Shown here: positions 1 through 7,884 of the stretch, in pieces | Position numbering within the stretch: position 1 is the stretch's first letter | Layout of the letters: each line of letters opens with the position of its first letter | Source of the DNA: Tannerellaceae bacterium | Lineage (GTDB): Bacteria > Bacteroidota > Bacteroidia > Bacteroidales > Tannerellaceae | Direction of reading: 5' to 3' | Assembly (NCBI GenBank): GCA_021203545.1 | Contig: JAJQAZ010000180.1 | Span: forward strand, 1-64,000 | DNA length: 64,000 nt | Program-made: the position numbers and the translations under genes | The notes under the pieces: generated by a model | Database searches by the model: none | What the model was told of the DNA's origin: nothing | The model's input: only the letters and a program-made list of their open reading frames with translations

Positions 1-238
1 TTAGGAATCTTTAAGCGGATTACAAATCCTTATATCCCACAGGCGGGGATTGCAATTGGCTAAGGCCGATCTACGATTCCCCTTCGACCAACAAGAAAAA
101 ATCCTTAAGTTGATGGCATTGGCGTCTTCGCTACGCCGAACGAAAGATCTCCGAGTTGCATTAATTTAGGCACAGATTTAAATCTGCGCCAGCGAAAGTT
201 GTATCGTTCCTTCAGCACTCACTATGAAAAAATGATTT
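1..238. other. Intergenic edge with short palindromes
   Basis: I see no gene here. The stretch holds a GGCGT-loop-ACGCC hairpin at 121-137 and a near-perfect palindrome at 169-190 (GGCaCAGATTT / AAATCTGcGCC). The phrase around 106-120 (CTTAAGTTGATGGCATT) recurs in slightly altered form near 28981-28997, so this is probably part of a dispersed intergenic repeat. It lies downstream of the minus-strand regulator that ends at 239. Confidence 0.5.
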
Positions 239-856
239 TTATTCCCCTAATTTGCTTTCGAGTTTACCGATTTCTTTGTTGAGGCGGGCGATTTCTTTGT
301 TGGCTGCTTCTAATTTTTCTAATAGGGCGCGGTTGGTTTCGCTCTCTTTTTCTGCTTCTTTGTCGCCAGTGAGGATCCATTGGTATGGATAGGCCGGAAA
401 CCGGGCAGTGATGGCACGGATCAGGTCGACGGTCAATGTGCCTTTGCCTTCTATCTGGGATTGGAGGGATGATTTGATGATTTTACTTTCGCTGCTGAAT
501 GTTTCCGGATCGTAATTGTTGCGTGCAAGAATTTCGCGGATACGGCCTTTAATAGCAAAACCGGGTTGAATGGGAGAGACTGTGTTGTATTTGCGGTCCT
601 TGTCTTCCAGTTCTTTCAGTATGTTTTCAGTCGTTTCCTCTGCCGTGGTCATAAATCCTTCGCCGGTAAGTAACCAGCGGGCATCAATCTCCGGATAAGC
701 TGCCAGAATTTTATCCAATGTTTCCAGGTCGGGTGTGCGGCCCCGCAGGTAGTTTCCTAACCGCTGTGGATAAATTCCGATCTCTTCTGCAAACGAATTT
801 GGTTTGACTCCGGAGTATGTTATTATTTTATTTAAGCGTTCCTGTATTGATAACAT
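239..856 (-). CDS. Tandem helix-turn-helix regulator with coiled-coil tail
   Basis: This is a predicted DNA-binding protein of 205 aa. Residues about 1-65 form a phage-repressor-like HTH (LNKIITYSGV, AEEIGIYPQRLGNYL, then RWLLTGEG). Residues about 100-160 repeat the same layout (IREILARNNY, SLQSQIEG, QWILTGDKE), so the protein carries two related HTH units. The last 35 residues are a Glu/Lys/Leu coiled coil that could dimerise it. The WLLTGEG ending of each unit is typical of Bacteroidetes CI-like regulators. I chose the ATG at 856 rather than one nine codons upstream because the protein then begins directly at the HTH helix. It diverges from a second small regulator, so it may control that promoter region and its own gene. 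Targets are unknown. Confidence 0.75.
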   Translation of the reverse strand: MLSIQERLNKIITYSGVKPNSFAEEIGIYPQRLGNYLRGRTPDLETLDKILAAYPEIDARWLLTGEGFMTTAEETTENILKELEDKDRKYNTVSPIQPGFAIKGRIREILARNNYDPETFSSESKIIKSSLQSQIEGKGTLTVDLIRAITARFPAYPYQWILTGDKEAEKESETNRALLEKLEAANKEIARLNKEIGKLESKLGE

Positions 857-1067
857 AGATTTATAACATAAAAATGCAAACAATTGTTTTGATAATTAGA
901 ATCAATTGTTTATATTTGCATTGTGTTAGTAATAAAAACTCAAACATTTATACTTTAAACAGGATATACGGTGAGATAGATATATTAATGCTATATCCAT
1001 ACTGCTTGGCCTTATATCCTCTTAAACTGTTTCAAATAAACGATAATAGTATGTAATATTTAAAACA

Positions 1068-1364
1068 TTGCAAATATGGACAAAAACCCGGAAAGGAGCA
1101 AAAAAAATTGTTCCCAATGATCAAAATCTATCATTAAAAGAGTACTTCGCCAATCTGCCGAAAGCGGAAAGAAGGCCGGTTATTATTTCGGCACCGAAAG
1201 AAGAACTGATTGAACAAATCTCTACTTTGTGTGGAAAAACCAAAATGACTGCCCGCCGCTGGGTGTACGGTTATGTGGAACCCTGCCTGGCAGAGAAGGA
1301 GAAAATTGCAACTCTGCTGAATTGTCCGGTGGAAGTGCTTTTTCCGGAGAGGAATACCCCCTAA
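1068..1364 (+). CDS. Small DNA-binding protein, start uncertain
   Basis: This is a protein of about 98 aa whose core (KEELIEQISTLCGKTKMTARRWVYGYVEPCLAEKEKI in part) reads as a helix-turn-helix followed by a 'plant a recognition helix, then LLNCPVEVLFPE' tail like those of small Bacteroidetes XRE-type proteins. In the open frame the only available start is TTG at 1068. An ATG at 1076 lies in another frame and would join this frame if the A8 run at 1100-1107 were A7, giving MDKNPERSKKIVPND. That alternative looks more natural. The gene diverges from the tandem-HTH regulator and ends at a CCCCCT/AGGGGG hairpin (1357-1374). Function beyond DNA binding is inferred. Confidence 0.55.
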   Translation: MQIWTKTRKGAKKIVPNDQNLSLKEYFANLPKAERRPVIISAPKEELIEQISTLCGKTKMTARRWVYGYVEPCLAEKEKIATLLNCPVEVLFPERNTP

Positions 1365-1433
1365 CCTCTTGAAGGGGGATTTAAGAAATGATATTCATAG
1401 TTAAACCAAAATCGATAGTTAGTTTATTAATTG

Positions 1434-1462
1434 AAAAAGGGCGTGGCGGCTTCGCTACGCCC
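1434..1462 (-). terminator. Rho-independent terminator of dcuB
   Basis: A 10-bp stem (GGGCGTGGCG / CGCTACGCCC with one G-T pair) closes a GCTT tetraloop, and on the minus strand it is followed by five T residues. It lies 24 bases past the stop codon of the DcuB-type carrier. Confidence 0.7.
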
Positions 1463-1485
1463 TACGTGTAGAAATATCTTCTATA

Positions 1486-2805
1486 TCAGAAAAACAGGTG
1501 TACCAGGATTAGCCCTAATACTACGGAAGTTCCGGTGGCGATAAGGCCGGGGACCATGAAGGAATGGTTAAGAATGTATTTTCCGATATGGGTGGTGCCG
1601 GTGCGGTCGAAGTTGATCGCAGCCACTACGGTTGGGTAGTTGGGGATAAAGAAATATCCGTTGACGGCAGGAAAGAGAGCTATCAGGATGAAAGGAGATA
1701 TTCCTAATCCGATTCCCAACGGAAGTAGTGCCCGGATGGTTGCGGCCTGGCTGAACAACAGGATGGACATCAGGAAGAGGGCGATTCCGAATAACCATGG
1801 CATGGAGGTAACAATACCTTCTATTGAGCCTTTTATTTCTGCCATGTTACCGGCAATGAATGTATCGCCCATCCAGGCAATTCCGAAGATGGCAACTACT
1901 GCCTGCATTCCGGCAGAGAATACGGAACCCTGTGCGGCTTTCATCCCGTCGGTACGGGTAACGACAAGAATAAGGGCGGCGGCACTCAGCATCAGGATTT
2001 CGATGATGTAAGCCATGCCTAATTGGGTTTCTACTCCGTTGGTAAGGAATACCGGATGAAGATTTTCCAATGAACCAAATAATACGATCCCCACAGTGGC
2101 CAGAATAAAGATGATGACTGAGATGAGTGCTGAACGGCGGTTTTTGACACCGGCTGTTTCGTAATGTTGGTTGCTGAATTCTCCGGCAGCTACCCGGCGC
2201 CGGAATTCAGGATCGTCTGCCAATTCTTTTCCTACCCGCAGCGAATAAACAGCGCCTGCCAGTACTCCCACCAGCGTACAGGGTACGGTGATCATAAAGA
2301 TATTCATCAGGGTGATGTTGAATCCGGCTGCCGTGAGCATACTTAGCAGGGCAACGGTGGCAGCCGAAATGGGGCTGGCGGTAATGGCCTGTTGCGATGC
2401 GATAACGGCGATTGCCAGGGGACGTTCGGGGCGTATTTTGGTTTCGGTTGCCACTTCGGTAATTACCGGGAGTACGGAGTAAGCCACATGTCCGGTACCT
2501 GCAATGAAGGTAAACAGATAAGTTACCATGGGGCTCAGGAAAGTAATTTGTTTTGGATTTTTACGGAGTAGTTTTTCCGCCATTTTTACCATCAGGTCAA
2601 GACCTCCTGCTGCCTGCATACAGGCAGCGGCAGCAATGACCGCTACGATCATTAACATGACATCAATAGGAGGGGAGGTGGGTTCGAGCCCAAAGCCAAA
2701 TGTGAGGATTGATAATCCGATACCACCTAATACACCCAGCCCGATACCTCCGATACGGGCACCGATAATAATCGCTGTAAGAACAAAAAAGAGTTGAATT
2801 AACAT
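1486..2805 (-). CDS. dcuB: Anaerobic C4-dicarboxylate transporter, DcuA/DcuB family
   Basis: This 439-aa inner-membrane protein is predicted to exchange or take up C4-dicarboxylates (fumarate, malate, aspartate against succinate), which suits an anaerobe that makes succinate by fumarate respiration. It is hydrophobic throughout, with roughly ten membrane segments. It has family landmarks: GARIGGIGLGVLGGIG near the start, FIAGTGHVAYSVLPVI around residue 100, and the ASQQAITASPISAA signature around 140. The length matches the family (about 430-445 aa). It stands alone between convergent or unrelated genes, with its own promoter-like sequence (2840-2869) and terminator. DcuA and DcuB cannot be separated by eye, so the symbol is tentative. 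Confidence 0.9.
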   Translation of the reverse strand: MLIQLFFVLTAIIIGARIGGIGLGVLGGIGLSILTFGFGLEPTSPPIDVMLMIVAVIAAAACMQAAGGLDLMVKMAEKLLRKNPKQITFLSPMVTYLFTFIAGTGHVAYSVLPVITEVATETKIRPERPLAIAVIASQQAITASPISAATVALLSMLTAAGFNITLMNIFMITVPCTLVGVLAGAVYSLRVGKELADDPEFRRRVAAGEFSNQHYETAGVKNRRSALISVIIFILATVGIVLFGSLENLHPVFLTNGVETQLGMAYIIEILMLSAAALILVVTRTDGMKAAQGSVFSAGMQAVVAIFGIAWMGDTFIAGNMAEIKGSIEGIVTSMPWLFGIALFLMSILLFSQAATIRALLPLGIGLGISPFILIALFPAVNGYFFIPNYPTVVAAINFDRTGTTHIGKYILNHSFMVPGLIATGTSVVLGLILVHLFF

Positions 2806-2839
2806 ATAAATAGAAACAGATTTAGTTTGCGTCCGGTTG

Positions 2840-2869
2840 CAAAGGTACTATTTTTGATCCAAATACAAA
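2840..2869 (-). promoter_or_regulatory. Bacteroidetes-type promoter for dcuB
   Basis: On the minus strand TTTG (2869-2866) is followed after 18 bases by TACCTTTG (2847-2840), matching the Bacteroides -33/-7 consensus (TTTG, TAnnTTTG; usual spacing 19-21). It lies 35 bases upstream of the dcuB ATG. Confidence 0.55.
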
Positions 2870-2888
2870 AAAATTATCTTTGCACGTA

Positions 2889-3057
2889 GCCTGTTCGTTA
2901 ATTTCATCAACTTAAGAATTTTGTTCCCCGGCTTGATCGGGGATCGCATCAAAACGGACGGTAATTGTAACTATAATTCAAACTGTTAGTGCCATTGCGA
3001 TCCCGGATCAAGTCACTTTTTTACTATTTTTTTAAGTTGACGAGATTGGCCTGTTCG
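2889..3057. repeat. MITE-like inverted-repeat element with 9-bp flanking repeats
   Basis: The direct repeat GCCTGTTCG flanks the block at 2889-2897 and 3049-3057. Just inside, imperfect terminal inverted repeats (ATCAACTTAA on the left, TTAAGTTGA on the right) enclose a second inverted pair, CTTGATCGGGGATCGCAT (2932-2949) and ATTGCGATCCCGGATCAAG (2994-3012). No coding sequence is inside. The layout suggests a small non-autonomous mobile element with a target duplication. A similar GGGATCGCA/TGCGATCCC pair occurs at 43912-43977. Confidence 0.5.
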
Positions 3058-3107
3058 CTTCACGTCAATGGCTATAAATAGCTATTTCATGGCCCGAAGT
3101 GAATTTA

Positions 3108-3115
3108 TATCTTTG
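3108..3115 (+). promoter_or_regulatory. -7 promoter element (TATCTTTG)
   Basis: A perfect TAnnTTTG box sits 12 bases before the ATG of the nucleotidyltransferase-fold gene at 3128, which would give a very short leader. It lies just outside the MITE-like element. Confidence 0.5.
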
Positions 3116-3127
3116 TGATTCAAAATA

Positions 3128-3718
3128 ATGAAGATGGATATATTTGAACTTGCCGGGCAAAATCAACAGAAGGCATGGAAGATACTGGATGATACCGGTA
3201 TTTTTCAGGCGTGGGAAAGAATTGGAGCAACCGTTAATCTGGTTGGTTCGCTCAAATCCGGTTTGCTAATGAAAAGCAGAGATATAGATATGCATATTTA
3301 TACTGATAAACTGGATATAGGCAAAAGTTTTTCGGTTATGCAGGAGTTAGCGGCGCGGCTGCCTTTACTGGAAATTCAGTACGGAAACCTGATTGATACC
3401 GAAGAGGAGTGTATCGAGTGGCATGCTACTTATAAGGATATGGATGGTGATAGGTGGAAATTTGACATGATTCATATCCGTAAAGGTTCCAGATACGATG
3501 GTACGGTAGAGCGGGTGACCGAAGCTATTATCAAACGCCTCACCCCGGAAATTCGCCGGACTATTCTTCAAATTAAGTATGATTTGCCGGAAGGTGTGTC
3601 GATTCCGGGCATAGAAATATATCACGGTGTTTTTTCGGGGAATGTTAAAACCTTCAAGGAATTGGAACGATGGCGGGAAACGAATCCTCTGACAAATAGT
3701 CTGGATTGGTTACCCTGA
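3128..3718 (+). CDS. Nucleotidyltransferase-fold protein
   Basis: This 196-aa protein carries the hallmark of the polymerase-beta nucleotidyltransferase fold: a GS motif (LVGSLKSGL, about residues 39-47) followed by DID (RDIDMHIYT, about 52-60), and a possible third acidic residue on the strand WKFDMIHI (about 113-120). These residues would bind metal and NTP. It lacks the partner small HEPN-like gene of MNT toxin-antitoxin pairs, so that reading is not supported. A substrate cannot be named. A promoter-like TATCTTTG box precedes it, and it converges with the PAS-LuxR gene with no gap (stop 3718 against 3719). Confidence 0.6.
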   Translation: MKMDIFELAGQNQQKAWKILDDTGIFQAWERIGATVNLVGSLKSGLLMKSRDIDMHIYTDKLDIGKSFSVMQELAARLPLLEIQYGNLIDTEEECIEWHATYKDMDGDRWKFDMIHIRKGSRYDGTVERVTEAIIKRLTPEIRRTILQIKYDLPEGVSIPGIEIYHGVFSGNVKTFKELERWRETNPLTNSLDWLP

Positions 3719-4498
3719 TTAATAGATGATTCCGTAATCCTGTGCCCGGTTAATGGCTTCGATAACATTATCTGCATCTAATTTCGCTAAGATATTTTTA
3801 CGGTGATTATGTATGGTATAAATACTCAGGTTGAGTTTACCGGCAATCTCTTTGCTTAAAAATCCCTGACGGATTAGTTGCAGTATCTCTTTTTCGCGCC
3901 TGGTAAGTTGTTTTTCAGCTGCAGCGGAAGCAGGGATCTGTATACCGCCCGTTTTCCGGTTTACGACTATTCGTTGAATCTTTTCGCAAGGTGTCTGAAC
4001 AGGAGATATATCCATAACCCCCATAATAATCCATGCTTTGTTGTTCCTGTCCTTTTCGATAACCTGCTGCCGGCTGGTAACGTTTATATACTGTCCCTGT
4101 GCGTTCATCATCCGATACTGGAAGATCTGTTGGAAGTCGTTTCGCTCTTCCGCCGGGAGGGAATAAATAAACTGTCCGTGTTCAATCTGATATTTTATGA
4201 GTTGCTCCCGGTCATCAGGATGTATCCTGTCTTCCAATAAATCCCCCTGCTTCCTTATTGCTCGAATCCAGGCCGGATTGTACCCGAAAAGATGAGAGAA
4301 GTTATCAGAAGCGAAATCGTAGCGTTGTTTAAAAACATCGACTGTAAAGATGCAACTTTGAGTGAACAACGAAAATTCCCGTATCGATTCTCTTTTCCTG
4401 TTCCATACATCATAATCAGCATCAAGACTACTGATTTTCTGTCTTGACCATAATTCTTTAGGGGATATATTGTTGGAAATCATCCTGTTATTTTCCAT
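3719..4498 (-). CDS. PAS domain LuxR-type transcriptional regulator
   Basis: This 259-aa protein has a PAS/PAC-like sensory region (about residues 40-170, with HLFGYNPAW, RIHPDDREQL and GVMDISP) followed by a LuxR-type HTH at the C-terminus (LTRREKEILQLIRQGFLSKEIAGKLNLS in part, about 200-250, with the IHNHRKNI recognition helix). There is no receiver domain, so it is not a normal response regulator. It probably responds to a small ligand or redox cue and activates transcription. It lies 38 bases downstream of the Fic gene on the same strand, so the two could be co-transcribed. Confidence 0.85.
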   Translation of the reverse strand: MENNRMISNNISPKELWSRQKISSLDADYDVWNRKRESIREFSLFTQSCIFTVDVFKQRYDFASDNFSHLFGYNPAWIRAIRKQGDLLEDRIHPDDREQLIKYQIEHGQFIYSLPAEERNDFQQIFQYRMMNAQGQYINVTSRQQVIEKDRNNKAWIIMGVMDISPVQTPCEKIQRIVVNRKTGGIQIPASAAAEKQLTRREKEILQLIRQGFLSKEIAGKLNLSIYTIHNHRKNILAKLDADNVIEAINRAQDYGIIY

Positions 4499-4536
4499 AT
4501 GTGTTTTAAATGCTACTGTCTTAGTGCAGTTGCTTA

Positions 4537-5493
4537 TTATTTATAATAATAAAGGGTTGTTCTGCCGTCTCCGGTTTTTATAAGGATTCCGCTTTCAGTT
4601 GCATCCCGAAGGTCACGGGTTGCCGTTGCTGTGGATATATCTTTGAAATGCCGCATATAATCTTTACGGCTGAATTGTTCTTTTCCGATAATCGTTTTGA
4701 AAAGCTCTATCCGGTTTTCAGCTTTCAGGTGTACAGGCTGTGAAGATAATAGTTCTTCCAATGCTTGATCTATTATGCTAAGCATAAATTCAATAAAGAG
4801 GGTAGAGTTTCCTGTTTTATCACATTTAGCAAGGGTGTCATAGTACTCCTGCTGTTTGTTTTTTATTAGTATTTCTATCGGTAGGTAATCAAATACCGGG
4901 TATTGTTGCCGTAACAGGACTGTTTGCCAGAGGCGGCCCATACGTCCGTTACCATCTATAAATGGGTGTATAAATTCAAATTCGTAGTGAAATACGCAAC
5001 TTTTGATTAAGAGTAGGTCGTTATCATTTTTCGCATATTCAAGAAGCTCTTCAAGCTGTCCTTTTACTAAATGGGCGGGCGGAGCAATATGCACGGTCTG
5101 ACTGCCTTTTACAATACCTACACTTGTTGTCCGGATTTGTCCTGGATTTCTTACTACCCCTTTAGTTAGTAATTTGTGGGCTTTACACAGGGATGAAATA
5201 CTATAGGGTTTGTAACTGTTTATTTGCTCATAGACCTGAATAGCGTTTTTGACTTCTATAATATCTTTTTCCGGAGCCAGTACCCGTTTATTGTTGAGTA
5301 TGGCGGTGATCAGTTCAACAGTGAGCGTATTTCCTTCGATTTCTAAAGATGCCTGAATTGTTTTTATCTGGTTTCGTTTCCGTAGTTCGGTCGGAGGATG
5401 CATAAGGTAGGCCGTTTTGACTTCTCCTATTTTTTCAGAAATAGAAGCTACTTTAGATAATATTAAAGAAGTTATTTGATAAGGAGGTTTCAT
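4537..5493 (-). CDS. Fic family protein with N-terminal inhibitory motif
   Basis: Fic enzymes transfer AMP (or another phosphate-linked group) from a nucleotide to a protein hydroxyl. This 318-aa protein has the core HPFIDGNGRMGR (about residues 177-188) with all catalytic residues (H, N, G, R). It also has the class II auto-inhibitory helix SLEIEGN (about 49-55), whose Glu blocks ATP gamma-phosphate binding. A winged-helix-like C-terminal domain follows (ARDYMRHF-type helix, ATATRDLRDATESGIL). I start it at the ATG at 5493, because a TATCTTTG promoter box (5518-5525) overlaps the upstream TTG alternative. The target protein is unknown. No short antitoxin partner is adjacent. Confidence 0.88.
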   Translation of the reverse strand: MKPPYQITSLILSKVASISEKIGEVKTAYLMHPPTELRKRNQIKTIQASLEIEGNTLTVELITAILNNKRVLAPEKDIIEVKNAIQVYEQINSYKPYSISSLCKAHKLLTKGVVRNPGQIRTTSVGIVKGSQTVHIAPPAHLVKGQLEELLEYAKNDNDLLLIKSCVFHYEFEFIHPFIDGNGRMGRLWQTVLLRQQYPVFDYLPIEILIKNKQQEYYDTLAKCDKTGNSTLFIEFMLSIIDQALEELLSSQPVHLKAENRIELFKTIIGKEQFSRKDYMRHFKDISTATATRDLRDATESGILIKTGDGRTTLYYYK

Positions 5494-5494
5494 G

Positions 5495-5525
5495 TTGATG
5501 CGATCATTTGATGCGATCAAAGATA
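5495..5525 (-). promoter_or_regulatory. fic promoter with 12-bp direct repeat
   Basis: On the minus strand TATCTTTG (5525-5518) is followed directly by two copies of TGATCGCATCAA (5519-5508 and 5506-5495) with a 13-bp period, ending against the ATG at 5493. The repeat spans the expected transcription start and the whole leader, so it could be an operator, possibly for the gene's own winged-helix domain. No convincing -33 is seen. Confidence 0.5.
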
Positions 5526-5620
5526 GGGATTCTTTGGATATGATTGTTATATTTTATTCCAACATTCTTCTAATTTTGCCTTGTATTTTGAAAGTTGTGT
5601 GCAAATTGTGTGCACACCCA

Positions 5621-5655
5621 AAAAATAGGAGTTAAACTTTTTAGTCTAACTCCTT
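5621..5655 (-). terminator. Terminator of tRNA-Pro
   Basis: Reading the minus strand, AGGAGTTA (5654-5647) pairs with TAACTCCT (5634-5627) and is followed by ATTTTTT. It lies 13 bases past the 3' end of the tRNA. Confidence 0.7.
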
Positions 5656-5667
5656 GATTTTTAAACG

Positions 5668-5742
5668 TCGGGGTACCAGGATTCGAACCTGGGGCCCCCT
5701 GCTCCCAAAGCAGGTGCGCTAACCGGACTGCGCTACACCCCG
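5668..5742 (-). tRNA. tRNA-Pro (anticodon TGG)
   Basis: A complete cloverleaf is visible on the minus strand. The acceptor stem is CGGGGTG / TACCCCG with discriminator A, and the anticodon stem CCTGC/GCAGG closes the loop TTTGGGA with anticodon TGG at 5707-5705. The T arm carries GGTTCGAATCC. No CCA is encoded. TGG reads CCA/CCG/CCU proline codons by wobble. Confidence 0.97.
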
Positions 5743-5864
5743 TTTGCTGTAATTGCGGTGCAAAGGTATGGCTTTATTTTTAATTTCAAAATATTTCAGA
5801 AAGTTTTTTGTGAGGGAAATAGAATATTTTTCTCCGCCTTGTTCCGGTAATGGGGTAAGCATTT

Positions 5865-5896
5865 AATTGTCAATTGTCAATTGTCAATTGTCAATT
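5865..5896. repeat. AATTGTC heptamer tandem repeat
   Basis: Four head-to-tail copies of AATTGTC followed by AATTTT lie directly upstream of aspS. The last copies supply the TTG at 5881-5883 that fits as the -33 element of the aspS promoter. Related TTGACAAT units form the inverted repeat near 28331-28500. Confidence 0.8.
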
Positions 5897-5910
5897 TTTC
5901 TGTAAGTTTG
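5881..5910 (+). promoter_or_regulatory. aspS promoter
   Basis: TTG (5881-5883) and TAAGTTTG (5903-5910) are separated by 19 bases, a full match to the Bacteroides sigma-A consensus. The ATG lies 38 bases further on. Confidence 0.65.
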
Positions 5911-5948
5911 CACTCTAAAATAAAGAAGTTTACATAATAAAAATAAGT

Positions 5949-7706
5949 ATGTATAGAACGAATACTTGTGGCGAACTAAATATGGCCAATATTGACCAAA
6001 CGGTAACGCTGGCCGGATGGGTACAAAAAACACGTGAAATGGGAGGGATGACCTTTGTGGACCTCCGCGACCGGTATGGAATTACTCAGTTGGTATTTAA
6101 CCGGGAGGTGGATGCGCCCCTGTGTGAAGAGGCGAATAAGCTGGGACGTGAGTATGTGATACAGGTGACCGGTGAGGTGAAAGAACGTTTTAATAAAAAT
6201 AAAAATATACCTACAGGGGATATCGAAATTATTGTTTCGGAACTGAAGGTGTTGAATGCTGCGGCTGTGCCTCCGTTTACTATTGAAGATGATACGGATG
6301 GGGGAGATGATATCCGGATGAAGTACCGCTATCTGGACCTGCGCCGTAATGCAGTTCGTACGAACCTGGAACTTCGCCATAAGATGACCATTGAGGTACG
6401 CCGTTATCTGGATGGGTTACGTTTTATGGAGGTGGAGACTCCGGTATTGATCAGTTCTACTCCGGAAGGAGCGCGGGATTTTATTGTCCCGTCGCGTATG
6501 AATCCGGGACAGTTTTATGCGTTGCCCCAATCACCGCAAACATTTAAACAGTTATTGATGGTGTCGGGCTTTGACCGGTATTTCCAGATCGTGAAATGTT
6601 TCCGCGATGAAGACCTGCGTGCAGACCGTCAACCGGAGTTTACACAGATTGACTGCGAAATGAGTTTTGTGGAGCAGGAAGATATTTTGAATACTTTCGA
6701 AGGACTTTCCAAACATCTGTTTAAAAGTATTCTTGATCTGGATATTAATGAGCCGTTCGGACGGATTAGCTGGCACGATGCTATGAAATATTATGGTTCG
6801 GATAAACCGGATACCCGTTTTGATATGCGTTTTGTGGAGTTGATGGATATTCTGAAAGGCCATGGTTTTGTGGTGTTTGATAATGCGGAGTATATCGGTG
6901 GTATTTGTGCAAAAGGGGCTGCTACTTATACCCGTAAGCAGTTGGATGGGTTGACCGATTTTGTAAAACGTCCGCAGATTGGTGCCAAAGGAATGGTTTA
7001 TGCACGGGTTGAGGCTGATGGCAGTGTGAAATCGAGTGTTGATAAATTCTATTCACAGGAAACCTTGCAGCAAATGAAAGAGGCATTTGGTGCTGAACCG
7101 GGCGACCTGATCCTGATCCTTTCCGGCGAAGATATGATGAAAACCCGTAAACAACTTAACGAACTACGCCTTGAAGTGGGTAACCAGTTGGGATTGCGGG
7201 ATAAAAATAAATTTAGCTGTCTGTGGGTTGTAGATTTCCCCCTGTTTGAGTGGAGTGAAGAGGATGAACGTTTTTATGCGATGCATCATCCGTTTACAGC
7301 GCCGAAACCGGAAGATATTGCTTTGTTGGATACTGACCCGGGTGCTGTACGTGCCAATGCATATGATATGGTGATCAATGGTGTGGAAGTAGGTGGTGGT
7401 TCTATTCGTATCCACGACAGCGAACTGCAACAGCGGATGTTCCAGTTGTTAGGATTTACACCAGAGAAAGCACAGGAGCAGTTTGGCTTCCTGATGAATG
7501 CCTTTAAATATGGTGCGCCTCCTCACGGGGGTATTGCTTATGGTCTGGACCGTTGGGTATCGCTGTTTGCGGGTCTGGATTCGATTCGTGACTGTATTGC
7601 TTTCCCGAAAAACAATTCCGGCCGTGATGTCATGATTGATGCCCCGGGAACTGTAGACCAGGCACAACTGGATGAACTGAATATTGTTATTGATATAAAA
7701 GAGTAG
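5949..7706 (+). CDS. aspS: Aspartyl-tRNA synthetase
   Basis: This cytoplasmic class II synthetase charges tRNA-Asp with aspartate. At 585 aa it has the bacterial layout. An OB-fold anticodon-binding domain occupies about residues 1-105 ([22 protein letters not shown]), followed by the catalytic core with motif 2 ([18 protein letters not shown], about 217-234). The bacterial GAD insertion lies in the middle (about 290-420), and motif 3 GLDRW is at about 530-534. The start fits both the promoter at 5881-5910 and the family's N-terminus. A 178-bp hairpin-repeat gap separates it from the Nif3-like gene. Length and motifs are normal. Confidence 0.98.
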   Translation: MYRTNTCGELNMANIDQTVTLAGWVQKTREMGGMTFVDLRDRYGITQLVFNREVDAPLCEEANKLGREYVIQVTGEVKERFNKNKNIPTGDIEIIVSELKVLNAAAVPPFTIEDDTDGGDDIRMKYRYLDLRRNAVRTNLELRHKMTIEVRRYLDGLRFMEVETPVLISSTPEGARDFIVPSRMNPGQFYALPQSPQTFKQLLMVSGFDRYFQIVKCFRDEDLRADRQPEFTQIDCEMSFVEQEDILNTFEGLSKHLFKSILDLDINEPFGRISWHDAMKYYGSDKPDTRFDMRFVELMDILKGHGFVVFDNAEYIGGICAKGAATYTRKQLDGLTDFVKRPQIGAKGMVYARVEADGSVKSSVDKFYSQETLQQMKEAFGAEPGDLILILSGEDMMKTRKQLNELRLEVGNQLGLRDKNKFSCLWVVDFPLFEWSEEDERFYAMHHPFTAPKPEDIALLDTDPGAVRANAYDMVINGVEVGGGSIRIHDSELQQRMFQLLGFTPEKAQEQFGFLMNAFKYGAPPHGGIAYGLDRWVSLFAGLDSIRDCIAFPKNNSGRDVMIDAPGTVDQAQLDELNIVIDIKE

Positions 7707-7871
7707 TTATCAGCCACCTTGTGGCTTAGTAGTTATCACTCACTTCGTTCGTTAGTAGTCAAGAAGTCAAGTAGATAAGAATATAAGAATAAATATTTTT
7801 CTACTTAACTACTAAGGAGTGAAACGACTGATAACTACTAACGAACGAAGTGAGTGATAACTACTTGACTA
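7707..7871. repeat. Intergenic hairpin repeat, TAGTAGTTATCACTC family, copy 1
   Basis: The block is an imperfect palindrome. The left arm AGTAGTTATCACTCACTTCG.. (from 7731) is mirrored by ACTACTAACGAACGAAGTGA.. (ending about 7865). It also carries a smaller GCCACCTTGTGGC hairpin at 7714-7726. It fills the whole space between aspS and the next gene. Four related copies occur near 24499, 27274, 31776 and 62100. Confidence 0.8.
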
Positions 7872-7884
7872 CTATTAAAAAAAT

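Noticed and set aside
874-1056. 60-codon plus-strand frame between the two HTH genes
   Set aside because: It has no family-like residues, no promoter or start signal of its own, and lies in the AT-rich divergent promoter region.
3128-3718. MNT-type toxin-antitoxin system
   Set aside because: The nucleotidyltransferase fold is present, but there is no HEPN partner gene and the protein is longer than MNT antitoxins.
5865-5896. CRISPR array
   Set aside because: The repeats are 7 bp with no spacers; the 22-bp array at 51787 also has too short a conserved core, and no cas genes are present.
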